Below, piece by piece: positions 1 to 11,461 of a stretch of DNA of 64,000 bases. Both the position numbers and the translations under genes were made by a program. The DNA is taken from positions 2,356,001 through 2,420,000 of the forward strand of contig CP071493.1 in the NCBI GenBank assembly GCA_017354895.1. Direction: 5' to 3'. Origin of the DNA: Podospora comata. Lineage: Eukaryota; Ascomycota; Sordariomycetes; Sordariales; Podosporaceae. Position 1 is the first letter of the stretch, and each line of letters starts with the position of its first letter. The notes beneath the pieces are model-generated. The model was not told where the DNA came from, did not search any database, and worked only from the letters and a program-made list of their open reading frames with translations.

Positions 1-537
1 CTCGACCAACAATCTCCCGACCTGTTGGAAAACCAAAAACAAACACGACAAACGAGCCGAACTTCGTCAGAGCTAGCAGAGGTAACCCCTTCTCTGCCCA
101 CCAAAGCCCAAAACTCGCGAGGAAGCGAGGGTAAAAGGGTGGAGTCGTCTGAGCAAAAAGGAAAAGTCTTGCTCCAAAGGGGGAAAACCACTGGTATTTG
201 GATGGACGAGGGGGTGCTGCCGCCTGTTTTTACGGCTGGGGGGCTGGATATCTTTTTGGAGAATGTGACTGAATGTAAAAGAGGGGGAAAAAGGGGAAGC
301 ACCGGGAAGGTGGTGAGGGTGGATTTAACTTGGTTGGGTGGGGAGGATGAGAGAAGGCCAAGGATGAAGAGGGGGAGGAATTATCATTTCCTAGAGGGGC
401 TGGAGAAGGGGATGGAGGTCGATGGGGGGAGCGGAGAGGTTGTGGTTTTGGAGGGGGGTGGGGAGGTGGTTGTTGTTGAGGTTGTTGGGGAGGGAAGAGG
501 GAAGGGGGTGTCGGGGGGTAAGGCCGAATGGGTATGA
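1..537 (+). CDS. 3' part of an unidentified protein-coding ORF, cut by the left window edge
   Basis: Frame 1 is open from base 1 to a TGA at 535-537 (178 codons), with no convincing ATG at its start, so this is probably the C-terminal part of a gene that begins outside the window. The peptide is basic and Ser/Gln-rich at first, has a short hydrophobic-aromatic stretch ([14 protein letters not shown]), and ends in Gly/Val/Glu-rich low complexity. I recognise no family. The G-rich end could keep a frame open by chance, so the coding call is tentative. Confidence 0.4.
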   Translation, partial: LDQQSPDLLENQKQTRQTSRTSSELAEVTPSLPTKAQNSRGSEGKRVESSEQKGKVLLQRGKTTGIWMDEGVLPPVFTAGGLDIFLENVTECKRGGKRGSTGKVVRVDLTWLGGEDERRPRMKRGRNYHFLEGLEKGMEVDGGSGEVVVLEGGGEVVVVEVVGEGRGKGVSGGKAEWV

Positions 538-847
538 GCTCAGGGAATAATTTATAGAGAATGTTTGCGTGTATAGTCCCTGATGGAGTTAATTGCAGAA
601 TGATTAAAAGATAACCGCGGATATCTCTTACTAACTAGACACTGGAATTGACGATGTTGAAACACCTATCGTAATGCTCTTGTTCAGGTTCACATTTGCT
701 ATATTCCCGGAACGCGATCCTAAATCCGGGAAGGGGCTCTTCTAGACCTCATAGACACGCCCGATTTGCCAAGTCAAGCATATTGATCATACCGTCGAAT
801 TACCACCCATAAACTTATACTGTGCCATTACTGTTCCAGAACCACTC
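538..847. other. Intergenic, convergent 3' ends
   Basis: Lies between the stop of the left-edge ORF and the stop of the minus-strand oxidoreductase. AT-richer than its flanks, as expected for two facing 3' UTRs. I see no other feature. Confidence 0.5.
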
Positions 848-1891
848 TCACGCCTTCCCCTCAAGACCCATACCTTCCATCCTCGTCTCCCACACATCCT
901 TCACACTCATAGCATAATCCCTAAACTTCTTCGGCGCCGTCCCCGTCACACTAAAAATCACATCATTCGTCCTATTCTCGGCCCCAAACTTGATTGCCGT
1001 GTCCATCGCACTCATCATCCTCGCGTACTCCTCCGGCATCCCAAACCGTGCGTGTCTCTTCTCAAGCTCAGCAGACGATAGGTCAACATGGACAATCTTC
1101 CTCCCCAGCACCTCGGTAAGTATTTCCGCAATCTGTTTTCCACCTATTAGCAAACCCCCTTCCCCCTCGCATTTGTTCAGTTGCATATCACATACCTCAT
1201 CATAACTCAACAGCTCCGGCCCCAACACCATCCACTCCGTATTCGGCGCCTCCTCCCCCGTCAACGCCCTCACTGCCACGCTCGCAATATCATCCGCACT
1301 CACCCACGGAATCTTTCCATCCTCGGTCGCGCTGTAAATCTTGCTCTCACTCCTGATCGACTCCTTGTGAGTAGGCTGCTCAGCAATATTCTGCTGAAAC
1401 CAGGTCGGCCTCAACACCCCCCACTCCACATCCCCTCTTTGCCCCAACTCCCGGAGATAAGCGTGGACTTTGCCCATCAAGGGCCCACCGGCTTCGATGC
1501 TGGACGCAGACTGGAGGATGAACCTGTGCACACCTCGGGAACGGGCAAATTCGATGAACTCAATCATGGGGCGGTCGCCTGAGAGGGATGGGGGGGCGAC
1601 GAGGTAGATTGATTTGATTGGCTGGGGGGCGGGTTGGGGTTTGGAGGACTGTTGGGCTTGTTCAGGTTCGGTGGTGGTGCCTTCGGTGCTGTTTGTCTTG
1701 CTGAGGAAGATGGGCTCCCAGGTGTAGGGGTCGTCCCAGTCGAAGTTGACGTGGGAAAGGGAAGATGATGGAGGGGGGTTGCGGGAGGCGATGAGGGTGG
1801 GAATTCCTTGGGAGGCGAGCTGGGAGGCTATGCGGGAGCCGACGGTGCCTGTGCCGCCTAGGATGAGAATGGGCGCTTCTATTGATGTCAT
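848..1891 (-). CDS. NmrA/EasG-like NAD(P)-binding oxidoreductase (ergot-alkaloid reductase type fold)
   Basis: Single exon, 347 aa, starting at the ATG at 1891 (MTSIEAPILILGG); the open frame upstream has no ATG. The N-terminal GGTGTVGSRIASQL is a Rossmann dinucleotide-binding loop. Later segments (YLVAPP, IEFARSRGVHRFILQSAS, EAGGP, LRPTWFQQN, YSATEDGKIPWVSADDIA) match the pattern of festuclavine/agroclavine dehydrogenases (EasG/FgaFS) and the wider NmrA-like atypical SDR group. A Gln/Pro-rich insert near residues 65-85 is unusual. Family knowledge: many such paralogs lie outside ergot clusters and are uncharacterised, and no prenyltransferase or other alkaloid gene is present here. Predicted cytosolic NAD(P)H-dependent reductase of unknown substrate. 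It is divergent to the SnoaL-like gene at 2497. Confidence 0.85.
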   Translation of the reverse strand: MTSIEAPILILGGTGTVGSRIASQLASQGIPTLIASRNPPPSSSLSHVNFDWDDPYTWEPIFLSKTNSTEGTTTEPEQAQQSSKPQPAPQPIKSIYLVAPPSLSGDRPMIEFIEFARSRGVHRFILQSASSIEAGGPLMGKVHAYLRELGQRGDVEWGVLRPTWFQQNIAEQPTHKESIRSESKIYSATEDGKIPWVSADDIASVAVRALTGEEAPNTEWMVLGPELLSYDEVCDMQLNKCEGEGGLLIGGKQIAEILTEVLGRKIVHVDLSSAELEKRHARFGMPEEYARMMSAMDTAIKFGAENRTNDVIFSVTGTAPKKFRDYAMSVKDVWETRMEGMGLEGKA

Positions 1892-2496
1892 TGTGTTTGA
1901 GTGCTGGTGATGTGGTGTCAATCTCAAGAAGAGGAGAAAATATATGAAGGAGAAAAGAAAAGGCGATGAACTGCAGTGGAAGAAGTGTGGTTGATGAGGT
2001 AAGGAGAGGGCTGATGGGCTGTTTATATGTTGCTTCAGATGAACGCCATGATGAGTTCATATGAGCTTGAGCACGTACCCCTTTGAGAGAGAGCCGCGGG
2101 GTTAATAAGCAAAAGTGCATGTCGGGGCCGTGTGAAGCTGTTGGAATTGTTCCAGGTGACAATTCAGCCAATCAGAGCGCTCAACTTACAGTGCAATTGC
2201 CCGATCTGGCGCTGCAGTAATCCCCGGAGCAACTGTCCAAAATCACCGGCGGGGTGACTTTTCTGCCGAATAACCTCGACTTGCATGGCATCTCGGAGTT
2301 AAGTGGTTGACATCTCCATAAAGTGGTATCTGAAGAAACATAAATATGACCATCTCAACTGCTCATGCTGAATATTTCTCATTGTATCGAAGCCATCTCA
2401 CATTCAACTGTCAGCTATTCTACCACTTGGGCATTCCCAAGAAGCTTGCACACTTCAACATCCAGTCAGAAAGCTTCATAGCTTTGCTTGTCCACA
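1892..2496. promoter_or_regulatory. Divergent promoter region between the EasG-like and SnoaL-like genes
   Basis: 605 bp separates two start codons that point away from each other, so both promoters lie here. Divergent pairing of a reductase with a SnoaL-like small protein is common in fungal metabolic gene pairs and suggests co-regulation (inference). I cannot name a transcription-factor site. Confidence 0.5.
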
Positions 2497-3371
2497 ATGA
2501 CTTACACCGTCACCCAATTTCTCCTCGATAAATCTAATATTGAGGAGGTGATTCTCAAAGTGGTATGTTCTCCCATGCCCCCCTCGCTCTTTCCCGCCAC
2601 TGTACCTTCCTTCCTTCCACCCTCCTACTGCACCTTCCTACCACTGCACCTTCCTACCACTGCACCTTCCTACCACGCACCTTCCTGTCCTTGCACCTTC
2701 CCAAGAATCACGTCTGCACCTTCCCTGCATTGCACCTACACCCATTGCTCCTTCCCAGGAACATTGCTCCTGCCAAAACACTCCTTCACTTTTCCCCCTT
2801 TACCACATTACCACATTCCCCCTTTTTCCCCCTTTAACCACCCCAACTCACGCTCCACTACTTACCCCCTTTCCCTCCGCTAACCGCCCCTCCACCCTCT
2901 CAGCCCCTCTACTACGATCTAAAAACCCTCCCCCCACTCCTCAACGAAGTCTACGCCCCCAACCTCACCATAGATTACACCTCCCTCCTCGGCGGCACCC
3001 CCCTCACAATCTCCTCCCACGACTGGGTGCACAACCATCTCGCCCCCATCATCGAGGTCTACTCCTCCTCTCAACACGTGACTACCGGTATTATCCTTCC
3101 CGACCTCCCCCAGCCTGGTCCCGATTCCTCCAGGCCGACAACAGTAAAGGTGTGTGCACAGGTGGCTGGGAATTTAGTCCCTAAAGATGGGAAGGGGCCA
3201 AAACTAATCCAGAACGGGGGGTTGCTGGAGGCCGAGGTGGAGAGGTTTGAGAGTTTGGAACGGGAGGGGGGGAATGGCTGGCGGATTACGAGGTATAAAG
3301 TGACAAAGGGGTGGGATAACGGTGCTGGGGTGATGGATGTTGTGAGGGGGGAGGAGGAGGGTGCTAATTGA
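2497..3371 (+). CDS. SnoaL/NTF2-like small fungal protein
   Basis: Two exons, 2497-2562 and 2904-3371, joined in phase 0 (donor GTATGT at 2563, acceptor CAG at 2901-2903), giving 177 aa. It begins MTYTVTQFLLDKSNIEEVILK and continues PLYYDLKTLPPLLNEVYAP. The pattern 'x-V-Y-x-P-x-L-T-I-D-Y-T-S-L-L-G-G' followed by 'W-V-H-N-H-L-A-P' and strand-rich sequence resembles fungal SnoaL-like (NTF2 superfamily) proteins, small alpha/beta cones often used as cyclases or binding proteins. No catalytic residue is evident. The 341-nt intron is long for this genome and carries a minisatellite. Divergent from the EasG-like gene. Confidence 0.75.
2628..2675. repeat. 16-bp minisatellite inside an intron
   Basis: Three perfect head-to-tail copies of CTGCACCTTCCTACCA at 2628-2643, 2644-2659 and 2660-2675. 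Degenerate TGCACCTTCC-type copies continue to about 2760. All lie within the intron of the SnoaL-like gene and add pyrimidine-rich sequence. Confidence 0.9.
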
Positions 3372-3564
3372 GAGGGCGTTGTTTTATGTTTAGAGACAAA
3401 GTGGATTGATTGATTGCTATAGAATAATAAACAAGGCAAAATAACGGAAAAATAAATAAAGAAATCGGGGTATTTCTATCGCTATTTTCCATGCATCTTT
3501 TCAACAAACCCCTATTTCTCCCTTCCCATGCCAATCTCTACATTCTTCATGACCCCGCCAAAAC

Positions 3565-6500
3565 TCAAGCAGACGGCCCTCCGTCTCTCCCCTTATTCGC
3601 CATCCTCAAGCTCTCCTCCAACGCCCTCTTCAAATCTTCATCGTCCTCATCCGAATACTCATTCAACACCTCCCACGACTCGGAAACATCCTTCCCCTTC
3701 CCCTCCCACGATCCGCTCTGCCGCGTCGCCCGCTTAAACTCCTCCTCCTGCAAGCTCTGTTTCTTGACATACTCGAGCACAATCTCCTCTTCCGTCATCT
3801 GCCGTTGGAGCTTCTCCTTGTCTTTTCTAAACTCCTTCTCTGACTCCTCCAGAGCTCGGCGAAGTTGCTCCTCTTCGTCGTCACGGTCATTGCTGTTTCG
3901 CTGAGGAGGCGTGCCGCCACTGTTCCCCGGCAGCTCAAACGCTCCATTTCGGGGACTCGGCACAGGCTTCCTCTGCAGATTCCTCAAGGCCGCCTTCTCA
4001 TCAGCATAATAGGGCTGATACGACTGCCCCTGCTGATCAGCCTGCTCCTCCATCAAGCTCTGCCTCACCGCCTCTTCGATCAAAGCTTGGTATTCCTCAT
4101 CCGTGATGTTGGTGAACTCCTCATCAGAGATATAATTCCCCTTGAAATCCACCGGCCACCCAGCGTCGAACTGCGGCGGCCTCTCGGGGGGGGTATTCTG
4201 CCCAGAGGCTCCCCGATTGTCCACAGCCTGGTTCTCCGCAGCCGCCAACGCCCTCTCCGCCGCCTGCCTCCTCATCCCCATAACACTCGCCCTAACCAGT
4301 TGCTCAATCGCCGCATCCTCCTCCGGATTTCCATTCGAAGTCCTCTGCACCGACTCCCGAATCGCAGCCTCAATAGCCTCATGATCATCCAGCGCCATCA
4401 GCATATTGTTCGTGCTAGAGGTCGCACTCCCTCTGCTCATCCCTCTCTCCGGAGGCGTCACATCCCCAGGTGACATCGGCGACGCCGCTCCTCCCTGATG
4501 CGTCCTCCTCCACTCCTCCTTTTGTCTATGCAACTCCTTCCTCTTATCAAAACTCAAACCCCTCGTCCTGAGCCATCCCGTCTTTGGCTCTTCCTCCTTG
4601 TTATTGCTACTGCCCTCGCCGCTCAACTCCTTATCCTCATTCTTGATATCCTTATACCGGGAGTATAACCCCTTCAAATCATGCCCATCCTGCCTCATCT
4701 CCCTCCATCTCGCCAAGATATCCCTCCTCTCCTCCTCGGTCGAGAATTCGAGGTCCTCCTCCCCTTGCTTGGCCCGACTGGCAATGATGTACCCCATAAC
4801 CTCCGTCTTGGAGAAGTAACTCTTCCTCATCTGAACTTGCACCCCCTGGGAGAAATACGCCGGGATCGACCACAAGGCAGCCGAGTTCTTGAGGAAGAAC
4901 CCGCCTACTCCCTTGCCAAAACCCTTGACCAGGCCAACAGGGCCTTCCTTCTGTGCGCCTTTCCAAGGCTGGGTAAAGAGGCCAGAGACGCCATCATAGA
5001 CACCCAGGCTGAACTCCTTGCCAGCTACGCGGACGCCAGAGCTGAAACCGGTGACCTTCTCCACTGGACGGACTGTCTCATCGTGGTAGAGCTTTGGTGC
5101 GTTGCGAAAGCCGCGGGCGACGCCCAGGCAGAAGTTGGTGTGGACTTTTGCGCCCACGCCTAGGATGCGCATGGCGCCTTTGCCTGCTCCTACCGCAAGG
5201 TCGAGGTTGAAGGGTTCGCGGGTGGGGGAGCTTGAGCCCGATGCTCGGGTTGGGGGAGGGGAGAGCTTGGAGGAGGTGTCGGTCCCGGTGCCGGTGTCGA
5301 TTCTGGTGAAGGCGGTGGGAGTGGTAGAGTTGGAGCTGATGCTGGCTGCGTCGGCGGCATGGGAGGTGATTCGTTGATGAGAGGAGCTGGGCGAGATGGT
5401 GCTGGCTGAGATGGAGGCTGCATCATCAACAAGGACGCTGTTTCTGTCGCCGACGATTGTTGACCTGGAGCTCGAGGCTTCACTGCTGCTGCTCTTTTCC
5501 TTGGCCTTTTTATTTTCTTTGGCACCTTTGAAGACTTCTCTGGGGAAATCGGCCACGGCCAAGGTCAAGGCACTGAAGTCTCCAACGAGTGCCGCGGTGG
5601 CTGCTGAGACAGGGTCCCAGGGCTGCTCGTCTGTGTCATGTTCTACCGAGCGATGTCTGGTGAAATGTTAGCAAGATATCCTTAATAATAAATGAAGGTG
5701 GAAGGAAGCTTACAGCTTGAGATCCGTATACTTCAGCCATCCCTCCCTAACCAACACCGCCGCCGCCAGCGCACTCAACCTGACATGCGTCCTCCTCACC
5801 CTCCAAACAGCAACCCGACTCGGCGCAAGCGAGCATCTCATGTTGTCAGTATTCAAGAACTGATGGAACGTCTTGCCACCCACATCAGCCCCCTTCTCCG
5901 CCCTGATCTTCTGTCCGAGCTCCTTCGCCTTGGTCTGTGTACCCGGCTCCAAGCACTTCTCAATAGCAGCCGCGAGGTTCTCGGCTGTCAAAGTCTTGAA
6001 CGGAATTGGTGCTGGCCCAGCACCAGACCTAGCAATCATGTTGCCCCAGAAGATCTGGTCTCCAAAGAAAGGCACAACGACGGTCGGCTTGCCAGCATTG
6101 ATGCCTGCTGCTGTGGTCCCCGCACCTCCGTGATGTACCACGGCCGCCACCTTCTTGAACAGCCAGTCGTGAGGACAGTTCCCGAGCATGAAGACATTCT
6201 CCGGAAGGCTCAGTGCATCTCCTCCGATGCCACCCCATCCCTTTGATACCAAAGCCCTCACCCCAGTGCGCTTGACGGCATCAAAGATCGTCTTGGTCAG
6301 CGCATCAGGGTCATCGACGACAATCGACCCAAAACCGATGTATACCGGCGGCGGCCCAGCATCCAGGAATGCCTTTAACGTCGGGTCAGGCTCGTACCCA
6401 GACTCAAGGTTCAGAAAGAAGAACCCCGACACTGACACCTCCTCACCCCAATCCGCTGGCTTGGGAATGAGAGCTGGTGACCAGCAGTACGTAGTCGGTA

Positions 6501-7856
6501 TCCTCATCCGCGAAATCAACCCCGGAGCCCAAAGCAAGCTCAAGCTCTCCAAGTCCAGGACGTTTGTCCTAAACCGGTTGATCACATCTCCCAGCCCCTG
6601 CCAAGTCATCATCTCAACCAGGGTATAGGAAACATAATTGGTTAGGACATCATCCGCGTTGGTAGCAATGATATCCGCCAGCGGATGGGGAAACGCCCTT
6701 GTCGGTGTCCACGGCATCCTATTCCCTCCTGTTAGCAAACCCCTCTCCCATTCAGTCCCAGTAAAGCACTCACGTAAACATGACATGCACCGGCACCCCC
6801 AACTTCTCCGCAATATGCACATGCGCAAAGCTCGGCGGGTTTGCAATGATCGCGTCCGCCACGAACGGCCTATCCCCCTCCCCGCCCTGCGTGATACAGC
6901 TCCTCCAGCACCCCTCCAGCATCTCCTCCACCCCCTTCCTCCTCCTCCTGATCTCCCCCTGCCTCAAGGCCTCGAAGCCAGGCATCAACCCCGGATGCTT
7001 CACCATAAACGCCATCAGCTCCGCCGGGTCCCCCCCAATGTCAAAAAACTCGAGGCCATTCTCCTCGACGAACTTCTTAAACGTCCCATGCGTGGCGATC
7101 CGGACCCTGTGGCCATATGTATCCCTCAGGACCAAGCCCAGCGCAATAAAAGGCTGGACATCACCTCTTGACCCGACAATCTGAATAACAACGTTAAGCT
7201 TTGGGGGCGGCGTCTGTCCCGGCAGACCACCAAGGTTAGGGGGGATATACGGCGGAGGAAGGGGACCAGAAGGTAAGGGGGGCAAAGGAGGGGGTTTTGA
7301 CCTCTTGGCTATCGCAGGCGCAAGAAGCGTAGACAAGCGCCGGTTCTTCTCCAGCAAATGGATCGAGACGCGGCCAGTGGCTTCAACGGTCATTGTGTTA
7401 GTCGGCTGGCAAGAGATTACGTATATCCACGCGATGACATAGGTGATATGGTACAGAGGTAGGTTAAGAAGGGATTCTGGGTAGCGGTCAAGAAGAAAGA
7501 GGATCGCAAAAGGGGTGTAAGTAGGAATGGAATCGAGCGGGCATGGGCGAGGGTGAATTGTGATACTCACAAGTTACAGCGGCGTCGGCAGCGAATCCGT
7601 TTTGCGAGAGCTGTAGCTGATCATGGTGCTCGCCTTCTCCGTAAGCCGGGGGGGCCACATCCAGGTTCTCGTCCTCGCCTGCCATGAGATCTTCATGGGT
7701 TGGGATTGCGTTTGTCCTACGCGGGCCGTCTGACGGTGGCTGCTGAGCTTCTGGCTGTTGCGGCTGTGAAGACAACCGCTGTCTAGACAGTCTGGAAGGT
7801 GATCTAGGCGGTACTGGTGGTGGCCCGGGACGGCCGGGATTGTCGTTGCCTGTCAT
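3565..7856 (-). CDS. Sterol 3-beta-glucosyltransferase-like GT28 protein with C-terminal ubiquitin-interacting motifs
   Basis: Four exons on the minus strand: 7571-7856, 6774-7380, 5714-6718, 3565-5656 (introns 190, 55 and 57 nt; all frames agree), encoding 1329 aa. A Pro-rich N terminus leads to the glycosyltransferase-28 domain: VVIQIVGSRGDVQPF begins near residue 159, HVMFTMPWTPTRAFPHP spans the second intron, and the UDP-sugar site HHGGAGTT is near 493-500. Residues about 787-917 form a conserved Gly-rich region seen downstream of this domain in fungal homologs and possibly membrane-associated. The tail carries UIM-like helices near 1056-1072, 1152-1170, 1226-1240 and 1304-1319 (A-x-x-x-S cores in acidic context), plus weaker ones near 1079-1092 and 1255-1272. 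Unlike Atg26 there is no PH/GRAM region before the transferase. Likely transfers glucose from UDP-glucose to sterols or related lipids; the UIMs suggest ubiquitin-dependent recruitment (inference). Confidence 0.9.
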
Positions 7857-9050
7857 GGTGTTGGCGATGATGAATGTGAGAGTGACAGGTACAACTGTCT
7901 GCGGATAGCGAACTCGACCAGTTGTATTCCAAGTATCTTTGTCTTGGGGATTCGGCTTCAAAAAGAGTAGGAAAGTGAGAAAGGAATGCTGACGACAGCA
8001 AGCTGGTATATGGGTCGTGGGCTATGTCTGTCTTGTGTAAGGTGTGGGAGGGTAGGTAAGACAGGCAGGGCGACGCCGAAAGGAAGAGGGAGAGGTGAAC
8101 GTAGTGGTCCGGTCCGTCGGGTTCAAAAGTCCTTCCCGGGTGTGGTATTTGATTTGTCGCTCGTGAGGTGCTGACCAACGAGAGAGATGGTCGAGGGAAG
8201 GCAGATGTTGTAAGAAGGGGCAGGCTGAGACGATGATGCACAAGCAAGGTACTTTTTCCACGAAGAAAGCGAGCAGTGTCTTGATGAGACGGGACGGGAT
8301 GAGGAAAAAAGTACATATACAGGGAAAGAGTTCACATTTCTCGAGGTCCTACCTGACCGATGTCATGCCCAAACACCGGGCGCTACGGTCGGGTCTAGCC
8401 ACAGCCATACAAACCATCAAAGCTATACGCGGAGACGGAGCCTTACGCAGTTGAGCCCGTCTCCGCTCCACGGGCTATGCGTTGTTGCTTTGATGCAGTG
8501 TTCGTTGGATGACGCAGCGAGTGTAAGTGTGGCGGGGCATAGAGCGGGAGCGGGCCTATCACTCCTGCGCACAGTGCCGACCCATTCAGCGGCTTGTTCC
8601 GGAGCCCTGGAACGGTCGGTGGTGCGCCGTTGGGTGGCATGTTTCAGGGGCTACCACCTATAAAACCGCACTGTGTGCACTGTGAAGCCCTACGCGCGTA
8701 AAGGGGGACCATCTCAAGAACTCGTTCCCAGGCAGCCTACGAACCCATTACGCGTATCAAACACACCACCTCCACTACTCAGCCTCACTTCTGAACATAT
8801 ATTTCGGCATAATCCGTCACTGGCTCTCGTCATGTTTTTAATGAAATGCGACATTAACACCGACTGGCTACCACATGATAGCAGAATGAAACCGACTAAC
8901 AGCAACCAATCCCTTTTCGATAAAACACCACGAACTAAAAACGAATACACGGAAAGCAACAAGGAACAGGCCTGCTACGTCGACTCCTTGCGTTGAAAAC
9001 ACCCAACCCGCTTAACTATACTACCGTCATCTTCCTCATAATGTCATCAT
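7857..9050. other. Intergenic: 5' region of the glycosyltransferase and 3' flank of the phosphate carrier
   Basis: Contains the 5' leader and promoter of the minus-strand glycosyltransferase. The ORFs here are short and Ser/Pro-rich, with no recognisable family. I see no RNA gene or repeat. Confidence 0.5.
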
Positions 9051-10316
9051 TCAAGAGTGCTGGTCGTCCTTGGGGGGCGCAGCACCACCCGTCGTCGGCA
9101 AGCCCATGAAGATTTTGAAAGAGTCCTGAAAAAGGGGTCAGCAAGCACATTCACAGGTCCTCGACAGAAAGACGCGAAAACTCACATAAATCATCCACTG
9201 CAAACCAGTGAGGGTACCAATCATGACGATTCTGACTGGCAGACCGTTCCAAAGCCCCTTGAAGCCGATGTCCTTGTAAATTCTTGATGTCACAGCACCG
9301 AATCCCTCACCGGCCTTGCGGTAGGCATTCAGCTTGCTGACCATGACGTCGGCAGGATGAGACACGATGGCGCAAAGAATACCTGCCAGGTAACCACCAG
9401 CAAAGGCCACTCCCGTCTGCGCGCCCTTGCTGTAATCACTCTTCTGGCCAGGGAGGCGAGCGTAGATCATTTCGACAATGGTCTCAAAGGAAGCGAACTT
9501 CATCATGGTATAGGGGATTTGTCTTCCCCACAACGGGTAGAGACCCTTGTACAGGCCACCGACGCCTTCAGCAGCTGTGATGGTGCTCAGGCCGTTGAGT
9601 GTACCCGAATACTGGGACGGGATAGTACCCTGCATCCGAACCTTGATGGCCTCAAAGGGGCAGAGCGCGATATCGGCCAGAAACTCGGCCGAAGCCGAGG
9701 CAGACAGGTACAACGCAGTCTTGTACTTGTGAGCCGCCTCGGGGCCAGCAATGTCGGCGTAGGTCTTCTTGAAGTATTCATACCAGCCGTACTTGAACGC
9801 ACCCTGAGCCGAATAACCGACGAGGGTTGGACTCCAACCGACAAAGATGCCCCGGAAGCCGTCGGTTCGGAGGATATGTCTCCAGGCCTGGAAATTTCCT
9901 GAATAGAGCTTGGAGTCAATCTGGCGCCGAGTCTTGACAAGATCCAAGGGAGTGACTGCAGTATGGGTGAGACCCTATAATCATGGTGCTTGTCAGCTTG
10001 CGCTTCCAAATATTGCTCCCACCATGTTACTTACACAAGCCAACAAGCCGCCGAATGTGCAGGCAGCGTAGTATTTCCCAGAGTAGAGCTCGATACTGCC
10101 GGTTTTAGACTGAGCCTTCTTGCTGGCGGCATTGAATTCTCGGCTGGCTTCCTCGCTGAGCTTTTTCGCCTTGCTCTTCGCATCATCAGCAATGGAGTAG
10201 GCAGGATACAAATCGAGGCGAGCTTCGAGGGGAGTTCGTGAGTTGCTTGGGCTTGGTGTCGGACCGCTACCAAAGGTCTTTTGGAGCGTATCGAACGCAG
10301 GGAATAGGGGCGCCAT
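9051..10316 (-). CDS. mir1: Mitochondrial phosphate carrier (Mir1/PiC type)
   Basis: Three exons: 10035-10316, 9186-9974, 9051-9125 (introns of 60 nt each, GTAAGT and GTGAGT donors, phase 0), giving 381 aa. It is a member of the SLC25 family with three repeats. The carrier signatures are PLDLVKTRR after the first exon, PFEAIKVRM in the second repeat, and PADVMVSKL in the third, where the usual basic residue is replaced as is typical of phosphate carriers. About 90 residues of hydrophilic N terminus precede the first repeat. It imports phosphate with protons across the mitochondrial inner membrane for ATP synthesis. Start at ATG 10316 (MAPLFPAFDTLQ). Confidence 0.95.
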
Positions 10317-11461
10317 CTTGAGGGTTCCTGGTGTCAAGAAAATAAGGTGTAAGTGACAATTCCAAGCGCACAGGAGAAGCTGCTCCGATCCATGACATCC
10401 GCGCCCAAGCTGGATGGATGCAGTAACCAAACACACAAGGTCAAGCAAACGTACCGATTGCGATAATTAGACTGCAATAGATTCTAGGAAAGAAAATGTA
10501 AACGATGATCAAATCTGATCGATCAACACGGTCGAAATCGCTAACGAGTAGAAGCTCTCAATTGAGGGAATATTTAGATGCAGCAATCCGGAGTTAAGAA
10601 GATGAGACGGAATCCGGGAAGGATCAGACGGTAGGATAATAAAGTGCCTGTCAATAACAAGGAAGGCAAGACTCAGTTACACAAAGTCCGAGCTGGCCGG
10701 CAAAGGTCGGGATCGGATGAAGGGTTACAAGATGGCTCAAACCTGCTACAAGATGCCTGGCGATACTCTCAGTTTGAAATTTATGATGCTTCATCCGGTT
10801 CTCCCGTTCGACCTTTCTGGATCCCATCCTCCAATTCAGCCAGTAGCGTTCAACATTCACATCGCAAAAGTGCCCGTCAAGTGACGACATTGCCCGGATT
10901 CTGACAGCCCAAAACCGGTGACGTCGTTTGGCGGGGCAGCTTCAAGAGCCAACCACTTTATTGCGGCTTATCGCGAATCCATAACGGCTGACTATGCCTA
11001 TGATTGCTTGGTATGATTGACACTTTCGACCCGCTGTCGCAATGCAGTTGAGGAAGCAAGTCATTGCTGAGACTTTCACCGGCGATATCCGCTTCTCCTC
11101 TAGCCATATAAAACCACGATATCTTCTCCCGTCGTTGTACATGAGCACCTGTAGAAAGAGGAATAGCCCCTATTTAACCCCAGGAAGCACAAGCACTGGC
11201 CACTTGAAGTATCCCCCACACATTAGCTAATTACATGTGATTGGCCCGCAGGGAGCTCCCGGGCCACTGTCAAAGACTCGTTCCAGTCTCTCTGACGCTC
11301 ACCTCATCCACTTGACCGCCGGTGACCACGAACTGACACAGATGTCGGAGTGACCTCAACCTTTCGATTAACATTTTTTTTTTCTCGGCGCTACACTTGA
11401 CTTTCACCGAAGCCTTTTTTCTCCCGGAAAATTTAGCAACGATTCCTAAAAAAAACATAAA
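10317..11461. promoter_or_regulatory. Divergent promoter region between the phosphate carrier and the CBS-domain gene
   Basis: 1.1 kb between two starts pointing apart, holding both promoters and 5' leaders. A TGACGTCG at 10919-10926 resembles a CREB/ATF half-palindrome, but one such match by chance is expected. Pyrimidine/T-rich stretches lie just upstream of the ATG at 11462. Confidence 0.45.

Noticed and set aside
848-1927. Longer start for the EasG-like protein upstream of 1891
   Set aside because: The extra codons begin at TTG and are not conserved. The ATG at 1891 directly precedes the Rossmann strand and has A at -3.
3865-4473. 202-codon Arg/Leu-rich plus-strand ORF
   Set aside because: Antisense shadow of the UIM tail of the glycosyltransferase.
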